From contig CM040743.1 of assembly GCA_022829145.1 (NCBI GenBank), forward strand, positions 36,931,841 to 36,995,840: 64,000 bases of DNA, read 5' to 3'. The stretch comes from Albula goreensis. Lineage: Eukaryota > Chordata > Actinopteri > Albuliformes > Albulidae. Below, one piece after another: positions 11,664-24,639 of the stretch. Made by a program: the position numbers and the translations under genes. Positions within the stretch are counted from its first letter, which is position 1. Every line of letters starts with the position of its first letter. A model generated the notes under the pieces. The model was not told where the DNA came from. It made no database searches and was given only the letters and a program-made list of their open reading frames with translations.

Positions 11664-13365
11664 ATGGATTCTCCCACACGACAGGCTCTTGACCTCACTA
11701 TCTGTGACGCAGTGGGATTTATTCAGGATGATGGTATATCTCTGCATTTGAAAGGCTTTCTTCTGCTGATAGTAATCATAAAATGTGTGTCAGCTGACGG
11801 CTCCCCAGCCCTCTGTAGCCTCCCTACAGCAAAATAAAAATGCTAATTTAGGAGAGTAGATTATTCTTTTAATATTCAAATGCTTGGTGATTTAATGCTA
11901 AGTCAGTTAGCTGATTAATCAATTTGTCATGCCCATCCATAGTCCACACAACTTCTCTCAAGATATTTTCTTCACAGACGAGGACCAAAGATGGTAGTTT
12001 GACGTAGTATATTAAATGCCTAGCATTCATGGACAAGGTTGGCTAATTCAACCATTCATGGATGATTCAGAATAGTAAAATAAAATACAGCATAAAAAAT
12101 TAAGTAAGAATGTAATGTTGATGTGGCACAAATTTAAATGTGCCGTGTCATTCAACTGTGTGAGCTCATCTTTGTGAAAAAAGTAAAATATAAAATATAA
12201 AATGAACAGGCCTCTAAACATGATCAGAATCCAAAGTTCTTGGACAAATTTTTATTAGGTTATCCAGTTTGTTCTTCTTAATTTCTTTCTAATCTTTATT
12301 CAACTTCTGTTGGTGACGCATCATCTCTCTCACAGTAAATTGAAAAAACATTTGTAAAATATAAAATAAAATAAAAAAAAATGAACAGGTTTTCTTTTTG
12401 GTTATGGACCACAAAATCAGGTGTTTTCTTATATGGACATGCCATGGCCTAGAGAAACTATATAGAAGCCAACCTGATGTTTTGTCTCAAACCTGTATTC
12501 TAGCTTTATTTTTTACTTATACAAATGCATGTTTCTATGCTATATCTTCCATGGATAATATGTAATTCAAACCAAAACAAAGATGACAGTAAGTGACAAT
12601 GTGATTGTTGGAAAGGATCAGTAAGTAACAAGTATTTATTCTCTACAGCTCCATAAAATATTCAAGATTTTTTTATATTTGTATCTTTCCTTAATTGTAT
12701 ATTTCCATCAACATAACCATCACAAATACCAAGGGTTTACTGCTTACGTAGTTTAGAGCTGAGGCATTGCTACAGTGCCATGAAGTGTGGTACTTATCTA
12801 GAATCACTTCAGTCAATGTCCATGAGATTTGTGGTGGAGTCTTGAATGTCATCGCCCTGCTGAGAAAAACCGGAGACATCAAAAAGGGCACTGCCTGTCA
12901 GGAAGAGATGGATTATGGGTAATGACTCTGCTACAGATTGGTCTTTTGTCTCTGTCAGACTGTGGCATGCATTAGAAACATGGGCAAGCCCTGACCTTAT
13001 GACATGGTTGTGGGTCCTCATCAAGAGAACCTGCTCTGCCTTATCAAATTTCTGCTACAGAAAATGATGCCGTCACTGAACTTTTGGTCAGTGAAGATGA
13101 TGTCATCACTCATGGATTTACTTTCATGTGTGAGGTTTTAGGTTAGTCTGATATTCTCCCTTTATCCCATCCTACAGGGGGGCAGCAGCCAGGCTCACAG
13201 CATTACGGAGACCCTGGGGGGGTGATGATGTCCCCCCTAACCCCCACTTACCAAGTGCCGCCCAACGCCGCTCACATGATGTCCCATTACCCACCCCCAC
13301 CCTCCTACTGCAACCACCCTCCCCCGCCTTACGAACAGGTGCTCCAGGACTCTGAGAAGAAGTAA
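3331..13365 (+). CDS. vopp1: VOPP1 coding region, last three exons joined (3331-3408, 9485-9618, 13178-13365); 5' part missing
   Basis: VOPP1 (also ECOP/GASP) is a small single-pass membrane protein of late endosomes and lysosomes. It binds WW-domain proteins such as WWOX and is linked to cell survival and NF-kB signalling. The three exons join in frame to give about 133 residues. In order they encode a Cys-rich lumenal segment (CRSYEDCCGTRCC), a transmembrane helix (LLLMMGVLFCCGAGFF), a basic stop-transfer stretch (IRRRMYP), and a Pro/Gly/Met-rich cytosolic tail with PPSY and PPPY motifs. This order and the splice phases fit the human protein of about 172 residues; the missing N-terminus is the signal peptide and first Cys-rich part. 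The related WBP1/WBP1L family also carries PPxY motifs, but the GVLFCCGAGFFIRRRMYP core is specific to VOPP1. The start codon is outside the window. Confidence 0.93.
3845..3886. repeat. (CA)n microsatellite
   Basis: A dinucleotide run of about 20 units, interrupted near its left end, inside a VOPP1 intron. Confidence 0.95.
9451..9474 (+). repeat. (GT)12 microsatellite next to a splice acceptor
   Basis: Twelve GT units end about 10 bases before the AG of the VOPP1 exon at 9485. Only TTGTCCCAT separates the repeat from the AG, so the usual pyrimidine tract is short and largely replaced by UG repeats in the transcript. Confidence 0.95.
9485..9618 (+). CDS. vopp1: VOPP1 exon: transmembrane helix and juxtamembrane region
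   Basis: This 134-bp exon encodes the membrane helix LLLMMGVLFCCGAGFF, the basic cytosolic flank IRRRMYP, and SSLSEEPNFNVSFTRHP. Human has PPPLIEEPAFNVSYTRQP at the last part, so the match is clear but divergent. The donor is GTGAGT at 9619. The last base starts a Gly codon completed by the first two bases of the next exon at 13178. Confidence 0.95.
10213..10255. repeat. Short inverted repeat (hairpin potential)
   Basis: ATTCATTGCTGTT is followed, after a loop of a few bases, by its reverse complement AACAGCAATGAAT. Extending outward, about three more positions pair after one mismatch. It lies inside a VOPP1 intron. Confidence 0.8.
10683..10722. repeat. (CA)n microsatellite
   Basis: A run of about 19 CA units in the last VOPP1 intron, followed about 100 bases later by a C-rich tract. 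Confidence 0.9.
11619..11663. repeat. (GT)n microsatellite
   Basis: A run of about 22 GT units with one GC interruption, inside the last VOPP1 intron. Confidence 0.9.
13178..13365 (+). CDS. vopp1: VOPP1 terminal coding exon: Pro-rich tail with PPxY motifs
   Basis: This exon encodes the end of the cytosolic tail and stops at TAA (13363-13365). The tail is rich in Pro, Gly, His and Met. It carries PPSY and, near the end, PPPYEQV, the two WW-domain ligand motifs also found in the human protein as PPAY and PPPYEQV. The last residues are LQDSEKK where human has VKAK. The reading frame continues from the single base left at 9618. Confidence 0.94.
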
Positions 13366-13398
13366 CCTCTGTAGAGACAATGGCCTTTACTCCAGTCC

Positions 13399-13442
13399 TC
13401 CTGCTCTCTCTCTTTCTCTCTCTCTCTCTTTCTTTTCTTTTC
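13399..13442 (+). repeat. CT-rich pyrimidine tract in the VOPP1 3'UTR
   Basis: An almost pure pyrimidine run of about 44 bases begins about 35 bases after the VOPP1 stop codon. Confidence 0.85.
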
Positions 13443-14168
13443 CTGTTGGTGACATAAACAGCATGTCCCACTCACCTGTGCACAGAGGACCTACAGACCA
13501 CAAGGCCCCAACACGCGGTGCCGGACCAGCCAATAGGAAGGAGTCACATGACCTTGGGAATGGCCTCAGTTTTACTGGCCAATGCATAAAAGGGGGTGTG
13601 TGCATAAAATTTAACTGTGATGCTAAAAGCTAATGGAAGTACAAGCACTGATGTACAGCAATTCATAGTATAGACTCTGCACTAAGACTGTGTCAGAAGG
13701 GTTTGTGGATACCAGCATTTGCCGTTAAAGATGGCCACAGTGTCCACGGCATGGTAGTTCTGGATCTGAATGTAATTTAAGTGACACACAGCCAAGGCAT
13801 AGTGTTAAGCCAGTGAACAGCAGTGCACTAACAGATTGATTATCTTGATTATCTGGCATACCAAAACATGACAATCAGTGCGCAAGAAGATTGATGATCT
13901 GAAATAACAATACAGGAAAGCAGTTGTAAGTTAACAGCTCTTTTGATGTGTATTCTCAAGTTAACATAAACAGAGCACCCCTTTTTTGGAGTTTAACTCA
14001 ACATAAAATAATTATGACTTCCTTTGACTCTTTTTATCTCCAGTATTGATAGCTGGGCCCGTATTATGGGTGCTAGCCTATTGACATGCTAATATGGCAT
14101 TTACATATAACCTTTTATTGGATAGATTTATGCCATGTTGATCTACCTTTCCTCCGTTAAAAGACTGG

Positions 14169-14170
<2 letters not shown>

Positions 14171-14203
<33 letters not shown>
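14171..14203. repeat. (AAT)n microsatellite
   Basis: About 11 trinucleotide units within the presumed VOPP1 3'UTR. Confidence 0.95.
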
Positions 14204-16903
14204 GATGAACTGTTTGTTTATAAAGTGACAATAGATACTGTTTTACATAGTTAAATCAAAGACAAATTTATGCATACACCCCCTGGTAAGTGTGGGCAAA
14301 TGTCATTTATTGTAACACTTGCCATGTCTGAGGGTTCCAACCTGCTTAACCACTCTTCTTTGAAACTTGATCCAGAGAAGGTATGGTACCCCTGCCAAAC
14401 CCCCTCATGCTATTACCAACATGCAGTGAAGCATCATGGTACAGCACCTTACTGACCAAACAGAACAGCCATGTTTCATTGGAAGCTCCCCTCTGAAGAT
14501 TACCTTTGGGGTGACTTATTCCTGAATACCTAAGAGCTCTACCCCACATCTCCCCAGAGATCCAAACCATTGGATAAATCCCCAAGGCAGTGTTGAACCA
14601 ACAGCCTCCAGGTATGTGTTTATGGGGAATTAATCCACATTAATTTATCCCAATAACATTACACTGTATTTACATAGTAAGTACTGTGTAACTGCTATGC
14701 AAGTACACATTATTACATGGGGTGTATTGTGGGCCGTTTAACATGGGTGACAAGTTCAAATAATGATTTAACTAAGTTCCAAGATTTTTATATGCCTATT
14801 TAGCATAGGGTTTGCTTTACCCTCTGCAGCTCTGAAGGTTTTTTGCCCTAGTCTTGTGCTGAATGGGAGGACAGATAACTAACCTGTGATATTGTTGGAG
14901 GTATTAGAGTGTTGTTTACTGGGGTTAGGGTTGGGATGGAGATGGTACTGGGGATGGGGTTTCTAAGGTTATGGCTGCAGGGTTATTAAAGAGGGGCTTG
15001 GGTGAAGTTCAGGTTAAAAACAACAACAGCAAACAACAAGAACAGGCTCTTTTAATTCCTTGGCCTATCTGACCAGTTCTGGAAGATATGTACGTGCTAA
15101 GATTCCTCTCAATATCCTTTTGATGAAGGGGCTGACAGCTTGATGGATGTGGTTTTGGAAATTAAGACTTATCTGGTAAAAAAAGGCCCACAGTAAGTGT
15201 CAAAACTTGACCTACCTGACTCCTTTCAAGCTTGTGAATTGGTTTCAGACTCACATTTTCATATTTTAATATGTTGAATAAAAGGGTTTATTGGTTTTTA
15301 CTAGTGTTTACAATGCAAAGTGCCATGCAGTTACCAGCCAAATAGGCACAGCAAGAAGATAGCACATGAAGTCACAAAATACAAAAATTATGTTGAGGTG
15401 CTGATTGGCTGACTTGAAAAAACTGATTCAAGGCCCTAGTACATATGATAACATAATGTCCTGCCTTAGCCACTGCTAGGCTCAGCAAGGGCTCATAACA
15501 TCTCGTAAACATTGTTTTAAAACTAACTAGCCGTAGATGATAGTATGGAAATTTTTATGTTAATATAGTGACCCGTTTGTTTTAGAATTTTTTTATTTGT
15601 TTTATTCATGACATGCACATAATCCCACGTATATCTTACAGGATACAGTATTAATTAAGCACAACAAAAGCAAAGATGTATAGAATGAAAAACAAAAAGA
15701 GGAGCTCTTAACCATTTTTTGAGGTTGTTGAGCCATTTTATCACTTTTATTTCACAGTTTGTCAGTTCCTTGTGAATATTGTTATTTTTTACATAAAATG
15801 TTTTTGGATGACCTTTACAGCTGAACTAATTATGGACTCAGCTCTTTCACCCCATGCATTGTTTTGTTGTTAAGGAGGTTTTATGTAAACTGTGATAAAT
15901 TGTCAATGGTTGCCATACACATTAAGAAGATAAAATAATTTAAGAAACACGTTTTGTTTGTGCTTGGCTGAAAATAGTCATTTGTTTTTACTTTCCTGTC
16001 ATGTGCACAAATTGATCAAAATCCTCGACCACATAACACCAATTACTGAAGCTCAAACGACAACTGCAGTACCCAAATTAGAATATTTCTGATGATGGAT
16101 GTCTTGTGTCTGAAATACATGATTGCTGAGTCTCCTTTCTCTGTAGGAGGACTCATAAGTTAGAAATGAATCTTGAATGATGGGAGTAGGGATTTAGAGC
16201 GAGGGGTTTCTATTCAACCCATTCACAATGCACTTTGTCCTTAAACGGATGTAAACAGATTACAGAAAATTGTCCTGTTTTTCCATTGCAGAAAAGAAAG
16301 CTATACCACTCTCCCCCCAAACCAAGTTTGCGTCTCAAGCCACAGCTGTGTCATGTGTAGTGAATCAGATGCATGTCCACCTTTCCCATGACCACCCACA
16401 ACCCAGTGATCCTTTTCAGTAGCACGGGTTATGAAGTGCTAGTGTAGAGCTTGAAGGAGCAGCATGTATCTCAGTGATGATAACTGATACCTTATGGTCA
16501 CCTGCCACGCCACTGGAAAGTGCTAAATCCAAGCCTGAATTAAAAATGTCTTGGTCGTAAGGCCCAGCCTCTGCTGGTAGCATGTGCCTTTATCCTCTGA
16601 GCATGTCAGGAGCTTTGTGTTTATGTGTCAGAATTTTTTTCTTCTTTTTCTAAAAGCCAAGACAAAGTGCATTGTGTTCACATTGAATAGTGTATGATTA
16701 TTTCTGTTGTTGCACATACTGTACATTTGGCTAATATTTTCAGTATGTATTGTTTTTACAATTTAATCTATGCAATACAGTGATGGTTTCCAATGTACTT
16801 TGTAGAGTTAGTCAGAATTTGCTTTCACTGTTGTGGGGTGCCGTTGTGTCCTACATTTAATCATTACATCATTATGAAAAGAAATGTCTGGATTATTTGA
16901 ACT

Positions 16904-16909
16904 AATAAA
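16904..16909 (+). terminator. vopp1: Candidate poly(A) signal AATAAA for VOPP1
   Basis: Canonical hexamer followed by T/G-rich sequence within 40 bases. It is assigned by position only. Confidence 0.5.
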
Positions 16910-17212
16910 GTTAAACTTCTGTTAAAATATCTGGCTTCATCATGTGTTCTTCAATTAAGTTAACAGTATTCTAACATTGATTTCAAAATACAAAGAGGTC
17001 ATGGAAAATATGTTTTGAGATCTTCATAATGTATTTTGATACATATGTCTAATAATGGCACTGTGCCTACAGATTTACTTATATCATAAAATGAATTCAG
17101 AGACTCGCTTTGTTGTGTTTGATGAATTATCTTTAAAGGTTAAAAGCAAGATTCTGACCCCTTTCCCATTTCCAATTGAGAGAGTACAGATTGTTTGCCT
17201 AGAATGAAAAGC

Positions 17213-17250
17213 AAAACAAACAAACAAACAAACAAACAAACAAACAAAAA
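17213..17250. repeat. (AAAC)n microsatellite
   Basis: About nine tetranucleotide units with an A-rich end. Confidence 0.95.
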
Positions 17251-20200
17251 AACCAATCACGTTTGCTTTTTAATATGATGCAGGTAATAATGTCTCAAAT
17301 GTTCAGCAAGTAGACATGTTTTTTCACTGTGACCTTTCAGATTTGGCTTTTTAATAGTTGTACTTTGAAGTTAGAATCTTTAAACTTAGCAAGTGAATTA
17401 TATGCCTGGCTGGCTAAATCACAAATATAAATGTTTTAGAAGATTTTTTAAAAGAGCAGTTCCCTGGGAAGGTGTATGAAATATTCAGTATTTGAAAACC
17501 CATCAGTAGTTTGATGGAGACTTTTATATATAACTTGATCCTGGTGTGTTCTGACCCATGTCACTAATCAAAATGTGAGGGAACACTTTTGCTCTGAATA
17601 TTGGTGGAATTAAATATAAGAATCAAATATGTCACGATCTTGTAAATTTGCCCTGGTGTGTTTGTGTCTGATCTTAAACAGTGGTGTGTGTGTGTGTGTA
17701 TGTGTGGGGGGTTCTCTCTGCAAGTGGAATCATTCCATTCTTTAGCTCAAGCTTTGGCTTGCAGCAGGTTCAAACTCAGTGTGCTTCAACCGCTCCAACT
17801 GAAAGAGCACCCTGTTAGGTGCCCTACCTATAGTAACGTTAATCTCAGAGCGAGGAATTCTGTCTGGCAGACAGGTGGAAACCCCCTGAGCTTCAGCCTC
17901 AGCATGTCCTATCTTTTAGCCCTTTTAAGTGATTCCACCATGATACCACACAGTCTGAACACAGGAAAGATTCTGATCTGATCAATATGATCCTCCATTT
18001 TCCTGAGTTCAGAGTCACATGTGTTTTGTTCTGAATATCCACGGCTAATGCAGATTTTCTGTATTCTTTCTGTAATAGTGCCCTGCACCTAATACCTGTA
18101 ATAAGTACCAGTGGGACTGAGCTCATGCAATTTGCTTTTGACAGCTTCCGCTCTCTTGAAAATAACTGTCAGAAAGTGAAAGTTTGTCTTTTAATGATGA
18201 AATCATTTCTGGAGTAATGAACAAAGGCAAATTTTGGGTTTCAATCAAACGCACTCGCTTTACATTTATGCTACTCAGTCAAACCTGACTTTACATTACC
18301 AGAAAATCCAGCAGCAAATATGCTCAAAGTGTACTTGAAGCACCATAAGGCAGGGAAAATTATAGCCAATGAAATTTGTACTCAGTGTAATTGACACAAC
18401 TACTTTGAAAAAGTAAATGCATCCAATGAAATATAAAAAGAACTAAGTATATCCCATGCTATGTATTTTGTACATGTTAATTATACATAATATTTGGTTA
18501 TACTATAATTTGCTTATTTACTCAGAATGTAGTTTGGGATTCTGTTCTCCTTGTATTGCTTGCGAGTTGTTTCTGGTCAATGTGATTTAAAAAAATAGAA
18601 CAAGCAGTTGTTTCATGTCAAGGAAATCAATATATGAAATTAATGGACAGGAGACTAATCCAAATATTTAATTAAACATCTTTAATACATTATTTTCTCA
18701 CCCTGAATGTACTCTTGTTTAAAGAATGAGGCTAAATGAATTTTGGTGAATCCCACCTATAGTTCTCCTCTCTACAGTCATTTCCTGCTCTCCACAGAAA
18801 CCTAAGACAGAGTTGACAACCCAGGATTTTTTGTCACTCACAAAACAACTTTTTGTTATTTTCTCAAACCAACTGCTACAGGAATCTAAAATTTATGCTG
18901 CACTAAGACGATTTCAATCACACCAGAAAAAAATTCAGAGACCAAAGCAACACATGAAAACTGAAGCAATAATGGCTAAAAGGCTTGCAGAAGAACCCAA
19001 ATGTTCCATCAATGTGTAATTAAGTCCAGCCGTTATTGTTATTATTGCGCTGAGGGCACACTTTGCTTGGAACAAAGTAACTGGCTGTTAAATGGAGGCT
19101 GACATTTTCACACATGTAGCAGAAAGTGCTGGCTGGAGGCAATTCAGGTGACAAAATCAACAGCTTTTGGGGGAAAATGATGGCCATGCAATCTGGGGAA
19201 ATTGCTGTCTTTCTGTGGGGAAGACAGCAGGGTAAGGCCGGTCCATGTGTCCATCCATGTCTGCACATCGCATTGTCTAAACATTGCACTTCAGATTGAG
19301 TCATAAACTGATACTCAGAGGAACTGAATACCTCAGACAGCATCTTATGATTTCATATTCAGGAAAGGTGGATTGCAGTACTGACTCCAGCAGCTGAATC
19401 TGTACTTTAAATAAGTGAAATGATTTTTTTTTAAAAAAAGAGTTTGAGTGGGCTGTGTCCCTGTCACAGCTGGCTAGTTTTCAGAGAGTGAAGCTTTCTT
19501 CTTTTAAATAAAACCCAGTACTTGGACTGAATATACCCACAGCCCCTTTATCGCTTATCTCTGGAGAACACATTAATAAATTTCATATCTAATAAAGCAA
19601 CTGGTGGCAATCATGTAGTAATTGTATGTGGCTATTTTCTGTGCCCATATAGTGTGGCTATTTCAGAGTATGCAACACTGAAGTTCATTTCACCTGTCAA
19701 ATATCTCAAATACTGTATAGCACCAAAGCTACACATATTAAAGTGATATAACGGATATAGTTTTGTGTAGTGGCAGTCTATTTGTGAATGTTATATTTTA
19801 ACATATTTTTGTATTCTATTTCCTGTTCCCTGAAGAAGGGTTAATGAATGGAGCAGACGTGAATTGTTACACCATGTACATATCCAAGAAGCAATGTGAA
19901 CACACAACATGGGAACATCATTGGTTTTTTAAGCTGTAGTGACAATGAGCACCTTTGTCCCAATTCTGCATGTGCAAATGAATGAAGTTTTGAAACGTGA
20001 CTAAAGCTTAGAGGGACACAGCTGCATGGGAGAGAGGGCTTGTGGGGATCTACACACAACACACTACACGTCCTCGTGTCTGTCAACCGTCTCATTGGCC
20101 CAGGCAGAGCAGAGCCGTCCGCGTTTTTACCTGTAGTGCTTCCTGAAGCCCTATGAACAACATGCTCCTAATCGGGCAGCAAAGCGAACAATTCACTTGA

Positions 20201-22361
20201 AGCTACTACACTCTATGGATGTGATTTCAGCATGTTACACTGCAAAAAGCATTTGACTCTTTGTCATCCATTCTGGTGGTAGATTTTGCTGACAGCAGGC
20301 TAATTAAGCGCCAGTTTCTCCATCATCAAAATGTGCAAAAGTAACTCTGCTAGGTGTCAGCAGTGCTTTATAAATGCAGGCACTATGCTCCATATTTCAC
20401 AACGATATAAGACATCCAATATTATGCCTACCACTTTCTGACTTTGCATTCAGCATCTGTGTATATATTAGTTTTATTGTACCGCTGCTGTAGATAAATC
20501 TAAATGTATTACAGTTGATGGGCAGTTCCTCCCTGTGTTTATTTTGATTAGGTAGCTCAAAATGGTTAATAGATTTAAATATAACCTGGCTGGTTATCTC
20601 TGGTCAGCAATGTGGAACACTTTTCTGTATTGAAAGTACCCCTTATCCATTCCCCAAGAGCAGGGAGTCGGTATATGTAATTTGGGTGGGGCCAGGCTGG
20701 GGGTGGTTGTGGGGGAGGGAAAGTGTTGTGCTAGGGATTGTGAGAGGAGAATGCTTGACAAAGTCATCCAATGGAGGACGTACCGCTTGGCTACTAACAT
20801 GCAGCTCCATATTCACCTCTGCACGATGTACAGGAGGGCACACAGTGACTTAATCATCAGCAGCGCAGTTAGACAGGTTCCATTAACTGATCTGCAGGCA
20901 GTGCAGACGTGGAATCTTCACCAACAGGGAAAGGAGCTTCTTCCACAGCGCAAAGCTGAAGCTCGCAGCCCTTAATATGAACAGACACCATGACCTCGCT
21001 GACATCGTCCTGGAGACGGGGCGCAGGGAGGGGGCACTGTAGCATCATGAAAACCAGCTCGCATGACGTAGGCCCGCCCCAGACAACACCATGTTACCAT
21101 AGTACCCGCACTCCTCCCTGAGCTTTGTCGGTTTTAAACTCACACCCTGGAAATCGCGCCTGTCCAAAATCTCCAATGCATGGCCCTTACGTCTTTCAGT
21201 CCGCACATGCTGTCATGGCACAGCCTCTATCCCAGCATCCTTTTTCATCACAATGACTACTCAATCAACAGCTCATCATTCACTTTTTATCGGCATTGAC
21301 CTGCACTTGAGATATGCTGAACTAATTAAATCCCAACTGAAAGCAAGTGTTTTTCTCAGCTACGTGACGGGCTTTGAGAACAGAGAACACAGGTATTGTA
21401 AAAGACATAGAATGATCCTCAAACAGACTGGCTACACACAATACAGAAATAAAACATGCCTTAAATAAAATAGCCTTAAATTGACATGTACAGTATGTTG
21501 CTCAAACAGGCAATGTTCTGCTTTTGAAGTATGTTAATGAATAGTATATCAGTGAGCCAGACAGTGTAACCTTAACCTGGCTAACTATACTAGTTACTTC
21601 TCTTGCGCTGTTCTTTTTTGTGGTTGTTTATTTTTCTCCTGGGTTCAGAATCATTTTCAAGTTTTTCCACTAATCATGATATTTTCATTTTTGAAACAAA
21701 AACTAATTGAACAAACATATAGGTCATTGAGGTCTTCTTCTGAGATGCAGGCAAGCCACCCCTATCAGCCTTGATAGAAAGCACACTGCTAAGTCAACTC
21801 CCCCACATGCTTAGCATCCTGGAGGGTAGCTGTTCTGGAGAACCATCATATATAATCATAGTCATCTCTGTGACCATAGTGTTTGAATCTGTGTGCCAGG
21901 AAAGTGTGAATTTAATGAAAAATAACTACTTTTAAGAGAACGATTACTTCCCTTGGGTGCACACCTTATTGTTTAGCTCAGAGGGCTAATCATATCTCTG
22001 GCTGTGCAGTCAGTCCTACCCCTGTTGTGTATCTTTAAATAACCCACTGACACTGTGTCTAAAATGGTTAACTGCATCAGCCAAAGAAGTTAGAATAATT
22101 AAAGGGAATTTGCAACAAACTGCAAAAGCTTGTACAGTTGAGTGGACACTACCCTAAGGCTAATGCTAACTCCTACTTACAGCCAAGCCTGACCTTGTCC
22201 AGAACATATTGTAGAAGTGCTCCCACAGCCAAACTTTTTCATTCTGAACATAATGAGGGGGGAGTACTGAGACGGAAAATTGAACCAGTTCTTTATTTAT
22301 TAATTTAACAAAGGGGTATTTTTGGGGGGGTGTTTTTCTCACCCCAAATTCAACCAAACTG

Positions 22362-22381
22362 CACTGTGGTACACCACAGTG
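22362..22381. repeat. Short inverted repeat
   Basis: The arms CACTGTGGT and ACCACAGTG are perfect reverse complements separated by two bases. No surrounding transposon ends were found. Confidence 0.85.
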
Positions 22382-23496
22382 ACCTGCCCCTGTCCACTCA
22401 GGGGGAGGATTCAAGTGACGATCAACCTCTTTTCTCATTCCAAATGTAGCAATTACAAGTTGCTCAAGTCCAAGGGAGGATGACAAAGTCAGCTTGTCCA
22501 TGGTTTGTGCCACAACAGGCATCCCAACCTACCAGGAGTAGCTGTTAGATAGAGACTAACAAGCTTAACCGGCATACCCCATATCGTTCCCAGGCTGGGA
22601 CAGTTGTTAATTCTTTCCTCTCAAAAAACTGAAAGAAATTAATTGTATTCTTCTCAAATGATTTAATTTAAAAAGAAAAAATGTAAAAAATAATTTGGTA
22701 AACTGCACATCCAGACTGGATTTACATTCAGCTCAGTGGAAAACAAGGTTGAACTCCCAGAGCAGGGGAGTATCACATCATATCAGCCACTGCAGCAATT
22801 CATTTTAATCTATCGAAATTTCCCATTAGTCTTCACAATCAGGGATAAACAAATTAGTAGCCTCCTATTCTATCAGGGAAATTCCTGACATTTTACATTT
22901 TTTCTTCCTTTGCTTGGAAAAATATTGATCCAAAATTGTTTGAATTGTCTCTGTCAGAGAGCGTGAAAGGCAGAGGCCTATGAGCAGTGGGGACTCTCAT
23001 TCCCCGTACAGAGAGGAGCGGGGGTGACTGTTCCAAACATCTCTGAATTGTCAATGCTGAGCTGAAAGTGAATTATATACTCACCCAAGAGGAAGAAAAG
23101 GATTTACAGTATGTGAGAACCACACGGTGCATTACGATTTGATCATTGAACAAACATCTATCCGTCCCCTCCACTGGCTGTGATCCACCACTAGGTGTCA
23201 CTGTGGATTGCTGGTTTCCTTTCAGAAAACAGATAGCTGTGAACAATGGCAACCAAAGGACCGAAATAAAGCTACGTGCTTTTTATAGTTATTTGAGGCA
23301 TTGAACTTCAGAACTTGTATAGACCCAAACATAAAGAACAGGTCATTTTTCCTGCTTAGCTGATACAGCAACAGCATCTTGTTTCCTGCATTTTTAATCC
23401 ATGTGATGAATATTAAAGGAAGAAAGAAATAATTTACAACTACAAAACATGTAATATAAAAAATGCTAACACCCATGCCTCCTCACCCACCCACAC

Positions 23497-23501
<5 letters not shown>

Positions 23502-23580
<79 letters not shown>
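23502..23580. repeat. (CA)n microsatellite, about 40 units
   Basis: A nearly uninterrupted dinucleotide run of about 79 bases. Confidence 0.97.
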
Positions 23581-23581
<1 letters not shown>

Positions 23582-24639
23582 CGGACACGTTGTTTTATAC
23601 AATTCCTGAAAAACAAGCTATGCTTATATAACATGGAAAGGTTATGGTAATATAAAGCTTGTGATTACACAGCTGCCATACAGTGTTATTAACAGTATAT
23701 TTATAGTGGTACTTTCTTTAGCCCTGCATTTGATGACACAATCTGATGGCACAGAAAGAACTGAAATCTTATTAAAATCAACAAGTGGATTGTAATATGT
23801 AGTTTAATATTTGGTACTTTAATATGTAATGTCAATTTTGGTTATCAAAATAACAGAAGAAAATAAAGTAATAAACAGTCAGCTTTGCTGTGCAGCTTAA
23901 AATATGAATTTGACACCAAGGTTGCCTTTGAATTATGCATGTGCTACTTCAATATGTCTTGAGATGAACAGGCAAAGAACCCTATTACAATATAATTGTG
24001 CTCATGGATTCTGTGGAATTATAGTAGAAATATTGCAAAAATAACAAAGATGATAATAAAGACAAGTCTCTTTCAGAGATGGGAACTTGACATTTTCTGA
24101 CCAAGGCAAACACATGCAGTAAACCCAAAGCAGAGATTGTTGACATTTAATCAGAATTGTTTATCAGCTGCTCACTTAATCGTATCAGATACGTGAGGAC
24201 ATTATTTAGAAATTATGAAAAAAAATTATCAGTCGTTTCATTTAGCAACCATATCTTGTGCAAAAATCAGCTACTAGAAAATGAACCCCAGAAAGTACAA
24301 CGTACACTAAAAGTGGTAGTGAATCCAACAACATTTTAGAATGACAGAAATCAAACATACTGTATGTTCGGTATGTGTAACCCAAAAAATGCTTTTTGAA
24401 ATTGGAATTCTGCTTCACCTGGCAAAGTCCCCTACAGGTGGTTCAGTGAGTACAAGGGTCCCCATGGCCCTTCCAAGACTGAAGTCCAATCAAACACTTA
24501 TCTCAAGACCACTTTAGGTGACTTTTAAGGAGACTGATTTTTTTTTTTTTTCCACCTTTAGTTTTTTCTGTGATGGTTAAGAATGTTCCACATCCTGTAC
24601 AGGTTTATTGGACATACTGGCGATTTTAATGCTTGCTGA

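Larger units (their letters stand above)
9619..13177 (+). other. vopp1: Last VOPP1 intron, about 3.6 kb
   Basis: Bounded by GTGAGT at 9619 and CCTACAG ending at 13177. It contains a short inverted repeat at 10213-10255, CA/GT runs near 10683-10722 and 11619-11663, and a C-run near 10821-10837. No coding sequence was recognised. Confidence 0.75.
13366..16930 (+). other. vopp1: Probable VOPP1 3'UTR
   Basis: After the stop codon there is no further splice-like or coding signal, and the first convincing poly(A) signal seen is AATAAA at 16904-16909, followed by T-rich sequence. A UTR of about 3.6 kb is inferred from this. The segment holds a CT-rich tract just after the stop (13399-13442) and an (AAT)n run at 14171-14203. 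Earlier alternative poly(A) sites cannot be excluded. Transcript data would settle the end. Confidence 0.55.

Noticed and set aside
18813..19019. 68-codon + strand open frame in a Lys/Gln-rich segment
   Set aside because: No recognised family and no support from flanking splice or poly(A) signals.
22166..22522. 118-codon - strand open frame
   Set aside because: No recognised domain, composition or splice context; it lies in intergenic DNA and looks like chance.
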